From positions 1 to 64,000 of the forward strand of contig JAIQFH010000018.1 of assembly GCA_020073385.1 (NCBI GenBank): a DNA stretch of 64,000 bases, read 5' to 3'. Positions within the stretch are counted from its first letter, which is position 1. Each line of letters opens with the position of its first letter. Below the pieces are notes generated by a model, which was not told where the DNA came from, did not search any database, and saw only the letters and a list, made by a program, of their open reading frames with translations. The translations under genes were made by a program, and so were the position numbers. The stretch comes from Terriglobia bacterium (lineage in GTDB: Bacteria > Acidobacteriota > Terriglobia > Terriglobales > Acidobacteriaceae). Positions 18,317-28,168 of this stretch are shown here, piece by piece.

Positions 18317-19909
18317 TTACGGAAGTGTACCGGCGTCGAAGATGGTCCCGTCCTGCCGCGACGAGCCTCGTGGACGGACCAGGAAGACCACATCCTGTCC
18401 GCTCTTCATGGTCGCCTCGATCCGGGCAAATTCCTCTTCGCCGTTCACCTGCTGTTTGTTGATCTCCAGGATAATGTCCCCACGGGCCAGGTTCACATCT
18501 TCCGCAAATGATCCCGGCTTCACATCCTGCACAATGACGCCTTTGCCAGCGGGAATATCCAGGCGATCGGCCATCTCGGGAGTTACCTTCCGCACCGTGA
18601 TGCCGAACTTGCTTGGCTTGGGAGCGTTCTCATCTTCATTCTCCTGATCTTCTCCCAGGCGCGCCGCAAACAATTTCGCGCGATCGGCGATGGTGACGCT
18701 TGTTTCCTGCGGTTTTCCGTTGCGCAGGAAGCTAAGCGAAACTTTAGATCCCGGCTTACGCGCGGCAATGTCGGCCACCAACTCGGTACCCTTCGTGACC
18801 TTCTTGCCATCAACGCTAGTGATGGTGTCGCCCACCTTCAGTCCCGCTTGATCCGCAGGACTGCCGGCGACAACACTCGAAATGGGTACGCCAGTGCCTG
18901 AGCCGTAAACGCGGGCGATGGCCGGATTCTCGACTGCATCGAACATGATGCCAATCGATCCGCGGGAAACTTTATGCTCGGGTCCGGTCAATTGGTTGTA
19001 GACGTCAACCACGGTCTTCGACGGCAGCGCGAAGCCGATGCCTGCATAGGCATTGGTCTCACTGAGAATAGCTGTGTTGATTCCGATGACTTCTCCGTTC
19101 ATGTTCACCAGGGGCCCACCGGAGTTACCGGGATTGATCGCGGCGTCAGTCTGGATGAAGGTCTGGAACTGGCGGCCAGGAACAATGTCGCGTCCCTTGG
19201 CCGAAACGATGCCGGCGGTCACAGTCCCGGCCTGACCGAAGGGGCTGCCAATCGCCAGAACCCAGTCGCCGACCTGCATGCCATCGGAGTTCCCCAGTTT
19301 CGCTGCGGGCAATGAATGGTCTACTTCAACTTTAATTACTGCGAGATCGGTTTCCTGGTCGGTGCCGATGACTTTCGCATCGTGTTGCACTCCCGGCGGG
19401 TCATCTTCAAAGCGCACGCGGATGCGGTCAGCCTTCTCCACCACGTGACGGTTGGTCAGAATGTAGCCCTTGGCATCGACAATCACGCCCGAACCCAACG
19501 AGCGCTCGCGGATCGCTCCGTCGCCTTGTCCAGGCCCCTGGCCGGGACCACCGAAGAAATGATTGAAGAAATCGTCCATGCCGCCACTATCATCGTCGTC
19601 GCCCTGCCCCTGCCCCGGAAGACCACGGCGGCGGTGAGGGTTCTTGATCGTCGACTCGGTGTTGATGTTGACGACGCTCGGCTCAAGCTGCTTGGCAATC
19701 TGTGCGAATGCCTGCGACAGAGGATTATTGGTCGGCTGGGCCGCCGGCAACACAAGCGGGGTCGCGTCCCCCTTCTGTCCTTCTTTCCCCTTCACCTCAG
19801 AGGAAATCACCGTTCCAATCAGAATGCCCAACGACAGCGTCGCCAAAATGCTCAGCGTGTATACCCAACGATGAGCCTTCATGCGCATCCACATTGCGCC
19901 GGAATCCAT
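18317..19909 (-). CDS. htrA: Do/DegP/HtrA family serine endoprotease (trypsin domain plus two PDZ)
   Basis: NRHVVEKADRIRV, DAAINPGNSGGPLVN, two PDZ-like segments; GGAGGAAGG upstream of ATG 19909. Confidence 0.95.
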   Translation of the reverse strand: MDSGAMWMRMKAHRWVYTLSILATLSLGILIGTVISSEVKGKEGQKGDATPLVLPAAQPTNNPLSQAFAQIAKQLEPSVVNINTESTIKNPHRRRGLPGQGQGDDDDSGGMDDFFNHFFGGPGQGPGQGDGAIRERSLGSGVIVDAKGYILTNRHVVEKADRIRVRFEDDPPGVQHDAKVIGTDQETDLAVIKVEVDHSLPAAKLGNSDGMQVGDWVLAIGSPFGQAGTVTAGIVSAKGRDIVPGRQFQTFIQTDAAINPGNSGGPLVNMNGEVIGINTAILSETNAYAGIGFALPSKTVVDVYNQLTGPEHKVSRGSIGIMFDAVENPAIARVYGSGTGVPISSVVAGSPADQAGLKVGDTITSVDGKKVTKGTELVADIAARKPGSKVSLSFLRNGKPQETSVTIADRAKLFAARLGEDQENEDENAPKPSKFGITVRKVTPEMADRLDIPAGKGVIVQDVKPGSFAEDVNLARGDIILEINKQQVNGEEEFARIEATMKSGQDVVFLVRPRGSSRQDGTIFDAGTLP

Positions 19910-20104
19910 ATGTCTACCTTCCTCCAAACTCGGCAATCCTAAATAGTATACCTATTCGCACGACGCGACCGGTGCTGCGATTTGGGCTCAAGGCTGGCGA
20001 TTCCATGCGGGCGTCTGGTTATTAGACGCTGGAATCGCCCAAATCGTTTGATGACTGAATCATGACTTCAGGCCAGTAATTCCTTGCCTGTAGCCGCTCT
20101 TGGG

Positions 20105-21841
20105 TTACTTGGCTTCATACACGGTTTTGCCGCCCACCACCGTCCGCAAAACCTTGCTGGCGAGGATTTTTTCGGGCGATGAGGCAGTCAGATCCCGGTC
20201 CAGCACCACGAAATCAGCCAGCATCCCGGGAACCAACTTTCCCTTTTCCTTCTCCTCGAACTCAGCAAAAGCGGAGCCTTGCGTGTAAGCGGCGATGGCC
20301 TGATCCATGGTGATGCGCTGCTCGAGAAAGTATTCCTGCTTGCCGTTTTCGCTTTTGCGCGTGACAGCGGCGTAGAGACCACGGAACGGCGTTACCGGTT
20401 CGACCGGGTAATCGGTGCCGAACGCCAGCCCCACTCCCTTATTGAGAAAGGCCAGCCATGCATACGCCGTTGCGGCGCGCTTGGGACCAAGCCGGTCCTG
20501 CGCCCAGCGCATGTCGGTCAGCAGATGGTTCGGCTGCATGGAAGCAATCACTTTCAACTGCTTGAATTGCGCGATCTGCGCCGGAGTGGTCACCTGGGCA
20601 TGTTCAATGCGCAGGCGGTAGTCCTCTCCGCCATTAGCGGCTTTGATGTGTCCTTCCTTCGCGGATTTCTCCGCTTCAGAAAAAGCGTCGAGCGCCATCT
20701 GCACGCCCTTGTCACCGATGGCATGAAATCCAATCTGGAAGCCCGCGAGCACGCGCTCCTTGGTCATCTCGTTCAGCTTGACCGGATCGTAGCGGGGCAG
20801 GCCAGAGTTCTTGGGATCGTCGGCGTAGGGCTCGAGCATCGCCGCGGTGTGTGATCCCAGCGAGCCGTCCATGAAGCCTTTCAACATTCCCGTGTGCAGC
20901 ATCAAGTCAGATTGCGGATGCGAATCGCGCTTCATGGTCAACGATTCCACCGGCTCATCAAACGGGAGCCACTCGCTGACGCGAGCCGTAAGTTTGCCTT
21001 CTTTTTCCAGTTCCTCGAAGATCTGGAAAGCCTCCCATGTGGGCGAATAGTCCTGGCAAGAAGTCACGCCGTAGGCAGCCAGATCGGCAAGAACGAGTTC
21101 CAGACCCTGACGACGCTGCTGATGGTTGGGTTTGGGCACGACTGCAAGCACCGCCGCTTGCGCCGTCTCGCGCAAAATGCCGGTGGGCTCGCCGCTCTGG
21201 TTGCGGTCGATGTGGCCGCCCTGTGGATCGCGGGTGGCAAGATTGACGCTGCCCAACTGCAGGGCGCGCGTGTTGGCCACGGCGATGTGGCCGTCAATTC
21301 GCACCAGAAACACCGGATGCCCGTCGGAGACTTCGTCCAGATCCCAACGCGTAGGAGTGACTTTCACGGGCCAGAGCGTTTCATCCCATCCCGAACCCAT
21401 GATCCATTCCCCAGCCCGGGATTCCCGGACCTTATTCGCCACGCGGGATCGAAGTTCGTCGAGCGACTTCACTCCGGTGACATCGACGCTGAGCTTGGTC
21501 TGGCCGGCGTCATCGAGATGGAGGTGGGCGTCGTTGAAGCCCGGCATGGTGAAGTGTCCGCCGAGATCGACGATCCGTGTCTGCGGGCCCTTGAATTTGT
21601 CCATGTCGAGGGTTTTGCCGACGGCGAGGATGCGGTCTCCCTTGACCGCAATCGCCTCCTGGCGCTCGATGGAGGCAAACGGAGTGTTGGCGGGCACGCC
21701 GGTGTAGACGTTGGCGTGCACGAAGATGATATCGGCCTTGGGCTTGGTGTCAGCGGGAGCGCTGGTCTGCCCCGCACTCATGGCTCCGAGAATGCAAACA
21801 AGCACAGCTCCTCCCAGACCCGCCTTGCCTGTCAGACTCAT
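20105..21841 (-). CDS. Secreted amidohydrolase (YtcJ-like, metal-dependent)
   Basis: GFNDAHLHLDDAG, GFHAIGDKGVQMALDAF, RIEHAQ, FGTDYPVEPVTPFRGLYAAV; ATGA overlap with the upstream gene. Confidence 0.92.
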   Translation of the reverse strand: MSLTGKAGLGGAVLVCILGAMSAGQTSAPADTKPKADIIFVHANVYTGVPANTPFASIERQEAIAVKGDRILAVGKTLDMDKFKGPQTRIVDLGGHFTMPGFNDAHLHLDDAGQTKLSVDVTGVKSLDELRSRVANKVRESRAGEWIMGSGWDETLWPVKVTPTRWDLDEVSDGHPVFLVRIDGHIAVANTRALQLGSVNLATRDPQGGHIDRNQSGEPTGILRETAQAAVLAVVPKPNHQQRRQGLELVLADLAAYGVTSCQDYSPTWEAFQIFEELEKEGKLTARVSEWLPFDEPVESLTMKRDSHPQSDLMLHTGMLKGFMDGSLGSHTAAMLEPYADDPKNSGLPRYDPVKLNEMTKERVLAGFQIGFHAIGDKGVQMALDAFSEAEKSAKEGHIKAANGGEDYRLRIEHAQVTTPAQIAQFKQLKVIASMQPNHLLTDMRWAQDRLGPKRAATAYAWLAFLNKGVGLAFGTDYPVEPVTPFRGLYAAVTRKSENGKQEYFLEQRITMDQAIAAYTQGSAFAEFEEKEKGKLVPGMLADFVVLDRDLTASSPEKILASKVLRTVVGGKTVYEAK

Positions 21842-23151
21842 TCTCCCACCCCTGCCAGCGCGAGCATGGTCAGCAGAATGCGCTTGAGCCCCAGCTCGCG
21901 CCCATTGGAATCGAACCACTCCTGCAGCGTATGCGCGCCGCCGCCCGATCCGCCGCCACCGATGGCGACCGCTTCCCTTCCCATCGAGAGCGGAACGTTG
22001 GCGTCGGTCGAGGCGCGCTGTACTTGCGCCGCATTGCCGAGTTGGACATCGACGGCGCGGACAATTTGCAGAATCCTCGCGCCCGGTTGCAACTCGCCAG
22101 CCGGACGGTTTCCGATCACAACCACCTCGCAACTCACTGCCGGACGCTTTTGGGCCGGGGAATGCATTTCCGCCCCCATGGTTACGTCCTCGACCGCGCG
22201 ATTCAGTGCCTGACGCAGGGCCCCCTCCAGGCGTTCCATCTCGGTCATCGAAGTCGAGCGGATATCGACTTTCATGCTGGCCGACTCAGGAATCGAATTC
22301 ACCGACGTGCCGCCGCGGATCACTCCAACGTTGACTGTCGTCTTCGGGGTCGCGGGCACGGTTGTAGCCGTGAATGTATCAATGGCTTTGGCCAGAATCA
22401 CAATCGGATTGGGCGCGCCGAAATCGCTCCAGGAATGTCCGCCCGGCCCGCGCACGATGACTTCAAAGCGGCGGCTGCCTAAGGCTTCAGCGACGATGGT
22501 GTCGGCACCCGCGCCGTCGAGCACCAGGCTGTACGCGATGGAATCTTTCCATCGTGGCGTCGAAAAAATGTGGCGCATGCCACGCAGATCGCCTTCGCCC
22601 TCTTCCCCGACGTTACCGATGAAGACAAATGGCAACGCATGCCGGATGCGCACCGCCCGCAGCAGGGCCGCGATGCCCAGCATCGCCGCCACGCCCGCGC
22701 CGTTGTCGGAGACTCCCGGGCCATATATGCGGCTTCCTTGATTGCGAATGTTCAGGGGCGTGTTCGCGGGGAAAACGGTGTCAATGTGCGCGCTAAGCGA
22801 GACGTAACGGCGGCCGAAGCCGGGATGCGTGCCGAAGACGTTCCCGACATCATCGATGCGGACATCGTCGAGTCCAACTTCGCGGAAGCGCTCCGCCAGC
22901 CATGCTCCTCGGGCCGACTCGCCAAAGGGAGGCGCTGGGATGCGCGCCATTTCCATCTGCCATTGCAGCAATTGCGGTTCATTCGCGCGAAACCAGTTGA
23001 AAGCCGAACGCACCTCGGGCGCGGCGGCCAGGTGCGCCACCTCGCGCTGCATGACCTCCTTACCGGCAGCGTATTTCACTGCAGGACCGGAGTCAGGCGA
23101 TTCCCCGTGCGGAACATTCGGGCTCATGAGACGAATAGGGTCAGTGTACAA
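21838..23151 (-). CDS. M20-family metallopeptidase
   Basis: SLSAHIDTVFP, GPGVSDNGAGVAAMLG, NVGEEGEGDLRG, GPGGHSWSDFG. Confidence 0.92.
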   Translation of the reverse strand: MYTDPIRLMSPNVPHGESPDSGPAVKYAAGKEVMQREVAHLAAAPEVRSAFNWFRANEPQLLQWQMEMARIPAPPFGESARGAWLAERFREVGLDDVRIDDVGNVFGTHPGFGRRYVSLSAHIDTVFPANTPLNIRNQGSRIYGPGVSDNGAGVAAMLGIAALLRAVRIRHALPFVFIGNVGEEGEGDLRGMRHIFSTPRWKDSIAYSLVLDGAGADTIVAEALGSRRFEVIVRGPGGHSWSDFGAPNPIVILAKAIDTFTATTVPATPKTTVNVGVIRGGTSVNSIPESASMKVDIRSTSMTEMERLEGALRQALNRAVEDVTMGAEMHSPAQKRPAVSCEVVVIGNRPAGELQPGARILQIVRAVDVQLGNAAQVQRASTDANVPLSMGREAVAIGGGGSGGGAHTLQEWFDSNGRELGLKRILLTMLALAGVGE

Positions 23152-23219
23152 CGCGTAAGAAACATCTGGACATTACTGAAGATGGCAACCATGCGGCCAA
23201 GGTAGCGGCGAGCGGAAGT

Positions 23220-24128
23220 TCATGGGGTTCGCCGGGCGATTGCGCTGGCGCTGCGCGCTTCGACGGCGTCCACCAGCGCTTTAGTGGTGCGAACCTCGAT
23301 GCTGTGCCCGGAACCGCCGCGCAGAATGGGGCCGGCGACCGCGTCCAGTTCCGGCGGGTTCGCCTGATCGACATCCTTCTGCATCGAGCTGCGCATGCCG
23401 TAGGGCATCTTGCTCATGCCGGCGAAGACAGCATTAGCATCAACCTTGGCGCCCTCGGCCGTGGCCACGGCGCAGGCTTCCCGCACGCATAACTCCCATT
23501 GGGCTTTCCAGTCAGGATTGCTCATCACCCCGCCGATGGGCTGATCGAACGCCGTGGTTGCCAAAGCGATCGGCGCCAGGAAGACAGCCTTGCTCCACAT
23601 CAGGGTTGGTTCGTCGTCAATGAAGTGGCACTCGAAACCCATTTTCTGGAATTGTTCGATCGTAGAACCGAGCAACGGCCGCCCGGCAGAGGATACATTC
23701 AACCGCGCGAAGGGTGAACGATGCACAATGTGCCCGGGAGCAACGCGCTCGGATTCGACCGCGATGGTGGCGGCGATCACGCGCTTCGCGCCGTATAGTT
23801 TTCGGAGCGACGCGAGGTGATCGATCCCGTTGAGCAGCGGGACGATGGCACCGACCGACTCCGGATGCGTTACCGCGGCGAGCGAATCCTGCAATTGGGT
23901 GGCTTTGACTGCAATCCACAGCACATCGACCGCTGGCACTTCGACACTGCGCACAACAGGCACCAGGATGTTTTCGAAGGGACTTTCCAACTTCAGTTGC
24001 TCTGGATAGGAGGCGAGCGACTGCGGCTTTACGACGGCGGTAACCGAATCGCCCAATCGCGCCAGCGAGGCGCCGATCAGGCCGCCCACGCCGCCTACAC
24101 CGAGAATCGCATGTCGAAGAGCAGGCAT
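23220..24128 (-). CDS. 2-dehydropantoate 2-reductase-like (ApbA/PanE) oxidoreductase
   Basis: ILGVGGVGGLIGASLARLG; WSKAVFLAPIALATTAFDQPIG; C-terminal SMQKDVDQANPPELDAVAG. Confidence 0.88.
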   Translation of the reverse strand: MPALRHAILGVGGVGGLIGASLARLGDSVTAVVKPQSLASYPEQLKLESPFENILVPVVRSVEVPAVDVLWIAVKATQLQDSLAAVTHPESVGAIVPLLNGIDHLASLRKLYGAKRVIAATIAVESERVAPGHIVHRSPFARLNVSSAGRPLLGSTIEQFQKMGFECHFIDDEPTLMWSKAVFLAPIALATTAFDQPIGGVMSNPDWKAQWELCVREACAVATAEGAKVDANAVFAGMSKMPYGMRSSMQKDVDQANPPELDAVAGPILRGGSGHSIEVRTTKALVDAVEARSASAIARRTP

Positions 24129-24132
24129 GCGG

Positions 24133-25389
24133 TTATTTCTTCAGCGCCGAGACCGGCACGCATTCGAGGATCTCGGCCTCGCTCAGCGTGTGATCGCTCT
24201 GCTTAGCGCGCTGGTATATGCGATCCACAATGTCATCGGAGGCAGGTATATTGTGCCGCTCCAGCCAGAACAGCACGTTCGACTTGCCGCTCATCGGGCC
24301 GACGTCGATGATCTGATCAAGCCCGAACACGTGTGAGGGCACGCCGGAGTACACCGTGTTGGCCAGCACGACATCATTCTTGTGATAGGCCTTGATGATG
24401 GCCGCGGCGTGCACGCCGGTTGCGGTGCGGAAAGCATCATCACCGACAACCGGATAATTCCGCGGAATTGGCACTCCGGTCGCGCGCGACACCGCTTCGC
24501 AGTATTCCTTCAACCTGGTCAGGTCCTGCTGATCCCAGGGCGCAATGCCCATCAGCTTGAGGTTGACCAGCATCTGGTCGATCTGGGTGTTGCCGACGCG
24601 CTCGCCTAGACCGATGGCGCAGCCGTGAACACTATGTGCCCCTGCAATGATCGCCGCCATGGAGTTGGCAATCGCCAGCCCGCGGTCGCTGTGACCGTGC
24701 CAGTCGACGCGAATCTTTTCGCCCGAGGGTTTGACGACCTCTGCGATCACGAATCGCACCAGGGCCAAAGCTCCCATGGGCGTGGCATGCCCGGCGGTGT
24801 CACAAATGCAAATCGCCCGCGCGCCGCATTCGATCGCCGTCGCGTACAACCGCTTCACGGTCTCGGGATCGCAGCGGCTGGTATCTTCGGTGACGTACAT
24901 GACGTCGAGTCCGAGCGATACGGCGTACTTCACGGCCCTCTCGGTCGTCTTCAGCAGGAAGTCGTCCGTCCAGCCTTCGGTGAAGCGGCGAATGGGGCTG
25001 GAGCCAATGAATGTCGCCGCCTCGATGCGCAGGCCAGTCTTCTGCACGATTTCGGCGATCGGCCGAATGTCGTTTTCGTGCGTACGCGCGGCACAGTTAG
25101 CCTGAATCTTCATCTTGTGCGCGGCGATCTCGCGCGCCAGTGCCGTGACGGCCTCAACGGCCCGCGGCCCCGCTCCGGGCAGCCCGAGATCGAGGGAGTT
25201 GATCCCGAGCGCCTCCGTCAGATGAAGAATCTCTATCTTCTCGGCGATCGAAGGATCGCGCACCGAAGGTGATTGCAGCCCGTCGCGCAGGCTCTCATCG
25301 TTGAGCAGAACCGGTCCCGGAGGCTTCAGACCCGGCGGGAAGTTCTTGTTCCAGTCGTAGATAAGGTCGGAAGTGTTCATGGCGAGCAA
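24133..25389 (-). CDS. LeuA/HMGL-like (2-isopropylmalate/homocitrate synthase family) enzyme
   Basis: LLNDESLRDGLQSPSV, CDTAGHATPMGALALVRF, WHGHSDRGLAIANSMAAI. Confidence 0.88.
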   Translation of the reverse strand: MLAMNTSDLIYDWNKNFPPGLKPPGPVLLNDESLRDGLQSPSVRDPSIAEKIEILHLTEALGINSLDLGLPGAGPRAVEAVTALAREIAAHKMKIQANCAARTHENDIRPIAEIVQKTGLRIEAATFIGSSPIRRFTEGWTDDFLLKTTERAVKYAVSLGLDVMYVTEDTSRCDPETVKRLYATAIECGARAICICDTAGHATPMGALALVRFVIAEVVKPSGEKIRVDWHGHSDRGLAIANSMAAIIAGAHSVHGCAIGLGERVGNTQIDQMLVNLKLMGIAPWDQQDLTRLKEYCEAVSRATGVPIPRNYPVVGDDAFRTATGVHAAAIIKAYHKNDVVLANTVYSGVPSHVFGLDQIIDVGPMSGKSNVLFWLERHNIPASDDIVDRIYQRAKQSDHTLSEAEILECVPVSALKK

Positions 25390-25517
25390 CTGTCAGCTAT
25401 CAGCTATCAGCTCCAGGTGACGTGCGCAGTCTTCGGCGAACCACTAAAGTTGTGGAGATGCCCATGTTCTACCCCAGAGACGTCTCAACTGAAAGCTGAG
25501 AGCTGACAGCTAAGAGC
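25387..25517. repeat. Heptad repeats (CAGCTAT) and inverted heptad block flanking a spacer
   Basis: ACTGTCAGCTATCAGCTATCAGCTCC ... CTGAAAGCTGAGAGCTGACAGCTAAGAGCTT. Confidence 0.75.
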
Positions 25518-25920
25518 TTGTTTTGCCTTCCTTCGGCGGCAGCGTCAATCCGAAAACCGAAATCATTCCCGTGCCCGCGACGTTGACCTTGCTCTCCCCA
25601 GGAGTGGGCAGGTACAGCGCCTTGCAGTTTTCGCAGCGATACACTTCGGCATTCGGACCCCAGGCCTTCTCGACGTCGCCACACTCGCGTTCCACCACGT
25701 CGGTTTTGTAGGACCAGAGCTTTAGATGCCCGCCGCAGAACTTGCCTTTGGCATCTTTTTCATTGCACGCCCGCTGGCCCTGTTTTTTGATCTTCACCTT
25801 ATGGTTGGGAAGCTGCGGAATATTCGCGGAGCCGGAAGTGGTCACTTCGCCAGTCGCCAAAGGACATACCCTCAATTCGAGCGGGCTTTCGCGCCGCCGG
25901 ATTCGGCCTAATGCGCTCAT
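25510..25920 (-). CDS. Hypothetical Cys-rich (zinc-ribbon-like) protein
   Basis: RACNEKDAKGKFCGGHLKLW...RECGDVE...YRCENCKALY. Confidence 0.6.
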   Translation of the reverse strand: MSALGRIRRRESPLELRVCPLATGEVTTSGSANIPQLPNHKVKIKKQGQRACNEKDAKGKFCGGHLKLWSYKTDVVERECGDVEKAWGPNAEVYRCENCKALYLPTPGESKVNVAGTGMISVFGLTLPPKEGKTSS

Positions 25921-25936
25921 TGTAACCGAAACGTTT

Positions 25937-26005
25937 GAGCCATGAGCAATGAGCATTGAGCGGTAAGCAACCCCGCTTTGCTCATAGCTCATAGCTCATC
26001 GCTCG
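25937..26005. repeat. Inverted pair of heptad arrays (ATGAGCA / GCTCATA)
   Basis: GAGCCATGAGCAATGAGCATTGAGCGGTAAGCA - ACCCCGCT - TTGCTCATAGCTCATAGCTCATCGCTC. Confidence 0.8.
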
Positions 26006-26039
26006 CCGTCTTTTGATCTGCTAGTCTGATACCAACTTC

Positions 26040-26603
26040 ATGATCACGATCGTTTCCGGCCTGCCGCGCTCCGGCACTTCTCTAATGATGCAAATGCTGG
26101 TCGCGGGCGGGATGACTCCGCTCTCGGATGGCGAGCGCACTGCGGATGCCGACAATCCTCGCGGATATCTCGAGTGGGAACGCATCAAGCAACTTCCCAA
26201 CAATCCTGGCTGCATTTCCGAAGCGGAGGGCAAGGTCGTGAAAGTCATCTCGCGCCTGTTGCTGTCATTGCCTGCCGGACATGACTACCGGGTAGTCTTC
26301 ATGCAGCGGCCGCTGGCGGAGGTTCTCGCGTCACAGGATCAGATGTTGCGGCGTCGTGGAAACTATAAAGAGGGTGCGAATCCAGCGGCGATGGCCGCAG
26401 CCTTTGAGAAACACTTGCGCGAAGTCTATGCCTGGCTCGACGGAAAGCCGTACGTGAAATCGATTCGCGTTGCATACCACGAGGCCTTAAAGCAGCCGGA
26501 AGAAGTCAGCCAGAAAATTGCCGAGTTCCTGGGAGTTTCGCTGAACGTTGAAGCCATGACCCAGCAGGTCGACGCGTCGCTCTATCGCAACCGAACGGCG
26601 TGA
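26040..26603 (+). CDS. Sulfotransferase-family protein
   Basis: ITIVSGLPRSGTSLMMQMLVAGG (PAPS 5'-PSB-like) and VVFMQRPLAEVLASQDQML. Confidence 0.85.
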   Translation: MITIVSGLPRSGTSLMMQMLVAGGMTPLSDGERTADADNPRGYLEWERIKQLPNNPGCISEAEGKVVKVISRLLLSLPAGHDYRVVFMQRPLAEVLASQDQMLRRRGNYKEGANPAAMAAAFEKHLREVYAWLDGKPYVKSIRVAYHEALKQPEEVSQKIAEFLGVSLNVEAMTQQVDASLYRNRTA

Positions 26604-26616
26604 CTCTCAATCCCCG

Positions 26617-26732
26617 TGTCATCCTGATCGGCGTTGTTTGCCGCGAAGGACCTATGCAACCTGCCCGCAACACCAAAGCTGCCGGCGGAGTGCACAGATC
26701 CTTCGCCGCCAAAACCGCGGCTCAGGATGACA
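26617..26732. repeat. Palindromic interspersed element with TGTCATCCTGA termini
   Basis: TGTCATCCTGATCGG...GCGAAGGACC...GATCCTTCGC...CTCAGGATGACA. Confidence 0.8.
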
Positions 26733-26743
26733 ATGCGCGAGTT

Positions 26744-27235
26744 CTAGAACTCCCGCTTGGGCGCAGCCTGATCTGCTCCCACGCGTCCCGTCTGAATTTC
26801 GGCTTTGAAGTAGTTTTCGCCTTTCACCGGAGCGCCGGCCATCCGTCGCAGGATGCCGATCTGACCGCTGTGCGTGAACGCATCAGCAACTGGTCCCTGA
26901 AACAAATTCTCCAGCGACGCCTGCAAGGGCGCGCCGGACGCCAGATAGTCGTCAAATCTCTTCACTGCCGCGAAGAACCGGCTCACCTCGTCATCCCATG
27001 GCAGCGGTTTGGAGTCATTCCACTTGCGTTCGCCGTTGGCCATGGACAATCCCCAGTCCATCAGGTCGCCGATATGCGCAAGGATCTGCGCCGGGGTGCG
27101 CGCACCACCGCCCGCTTGGAATTCTGCGAACCCGGCGGGCGCGTTGCGTAGCGCTTTCCCGCAGCGGTAGGCAAGCGTGGCCAGGGTGTGGCGAAATAGA
27201 TGACGTTGGGCGTGAAATTCGGTCGGCTCGCTCAT
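26744..27235 (-). CDS. DinB-like domain protein
   Basis: AQILAHIGDLMDWGLSMANG...THSGQIGILRRMAGAPVKGENYFKAEI. Confidence 0.75.
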   Translation of the reverse strand: MSEPTEFHAQRHLFRHTLATLAYRCGKALRNAPAGFAEFQAGGGARTPAQILAHIGDLMDWGLSMANGERKWNDSKPLPWDDEVSRFFAAVKRFDDYLASGAPLQASLENLFQGPVADAFTHSGQIGILRRMAGAPVKGENYFKAEIQTGRVGADQAAPKREF

Positions 27236-27273
27236 GGCCATCCAGCTTACACTGAAGCATGGAGGCGTAACAC

Positions 27274-27675
27274 ATGGGGAAGAAGGCAAGTCTTTCGGGA
27301 GGGGCCGGCCCGGAACAATCCGTCGAGGCTCGCCCCGGCGCTGTCAGCCGGGTCAATGCCGAGCACTACCGATGGGGACACGAGTGCGATGCGTGGCATC
27401 TGGTCAAAGATCCGCAGTTGACGGTGATCGAGGAGCTCATTCCTCCGGGCGCGGCCGAGGTGCGGCACTATCACCAGAAGGCGCAGCAGTTTTTCTATGT
27501 CCTCTCAGGCGAGGCGATCATGGAAGTGGAAGGCGATCCCGTGCTGGTGCCCGCGGGAAGCGGCATCCGGATCATGCCGGGTGTGCGCCACCAGATTCGC
27601 AATCCTTCCTCGAGCCCCTTGCGGCTACTGGTGATCTCGCATCCACCCAGTCACGGCGACAAATGGACGGAGTAA
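27274..27675 (+). CDS. Cupin-domain protein
   Basis: EVRHYHQKAQQFFYVLSGEAIMEVEGDPVLVPAGSGIRIMPGVRHQIRN. Confidence 0.88.
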   Translation: MGKKASLSGGAGPEQSVEARPGAVSRVNAEHYRWGHECDAWHLVKDPQLTVIEELIPPGAAEVRHYHQKAQQFFYVLSGEAIMEVEGDPVLVPAGSGIRIMPGVRHQIRNPSSSPLRLLVISHPPSHGDKWTE

Positions 27676-27772
27676 TGCTGCACGGTCGGTTCACAGTTGT
27701 ATTCTGCCGATTCCGCGCAAATTGACGTTCTGTGACTCCGTCGCCTGCGATCCGCGCCAAAACTCAACCCCT

Positions 27773-28120
27773 TTATCCCAGGCCAATAATTGTTATCGCC
27801 TCCTGGCGGCAGCTAAAGATCGTTTGGCACGAACATCCTGCTACGGTGTCCCCAGACCGTCGAGAGCTTTGTATTCGAGGTAGGCAAACAGTAGAAGAAG
27901 CACCCCCGCACAAAATGTAAATTGGGAACACATGCTTGGGGTGCCACAGCTGCACTATTGGCGGCATCTTTTGCTTCGTCGCCAAAAGCCAACCACCTTC
28001 CTTTTCTGGCCAGTTTGACCACAAGATTGCAAAACTAGCCACAAATATCAGCAAAGCAAAATACAAGATTGAAGTAGCCGGCACCATAATCCACTCCGCG
28101 ATTGAGTATGCCACGGGCAT
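27773..28120 (-). CDS. Hypothetical small membrane protein (possibly degraded)
   Basis: Hydrophobic N-terminus; C-terminal half looks non-native. Confidence 0.3.
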   Translation of the reverse strand: MPVAYSIAEWIMVPATSILYFALLIFVASFAILWSNWPEKEGGWLLATKQKMPPIVQLWHPKHVFPIYILCGGASSTVCLPRIQSSRRSGDTVAGCSCQTIFSCRQEAITIIGLG

Positions 28121-28168
28121 CGTTAATTGAAATATCCAATCCCCGCGGTTCCACGATTCAGGGCCGAT

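Noticed and set aside
20894-22213. 439-aa plus-strand ORF
   Set aside because: Antisense to the amidohydrolase and M20 peptidase genes, which have clear motifs.
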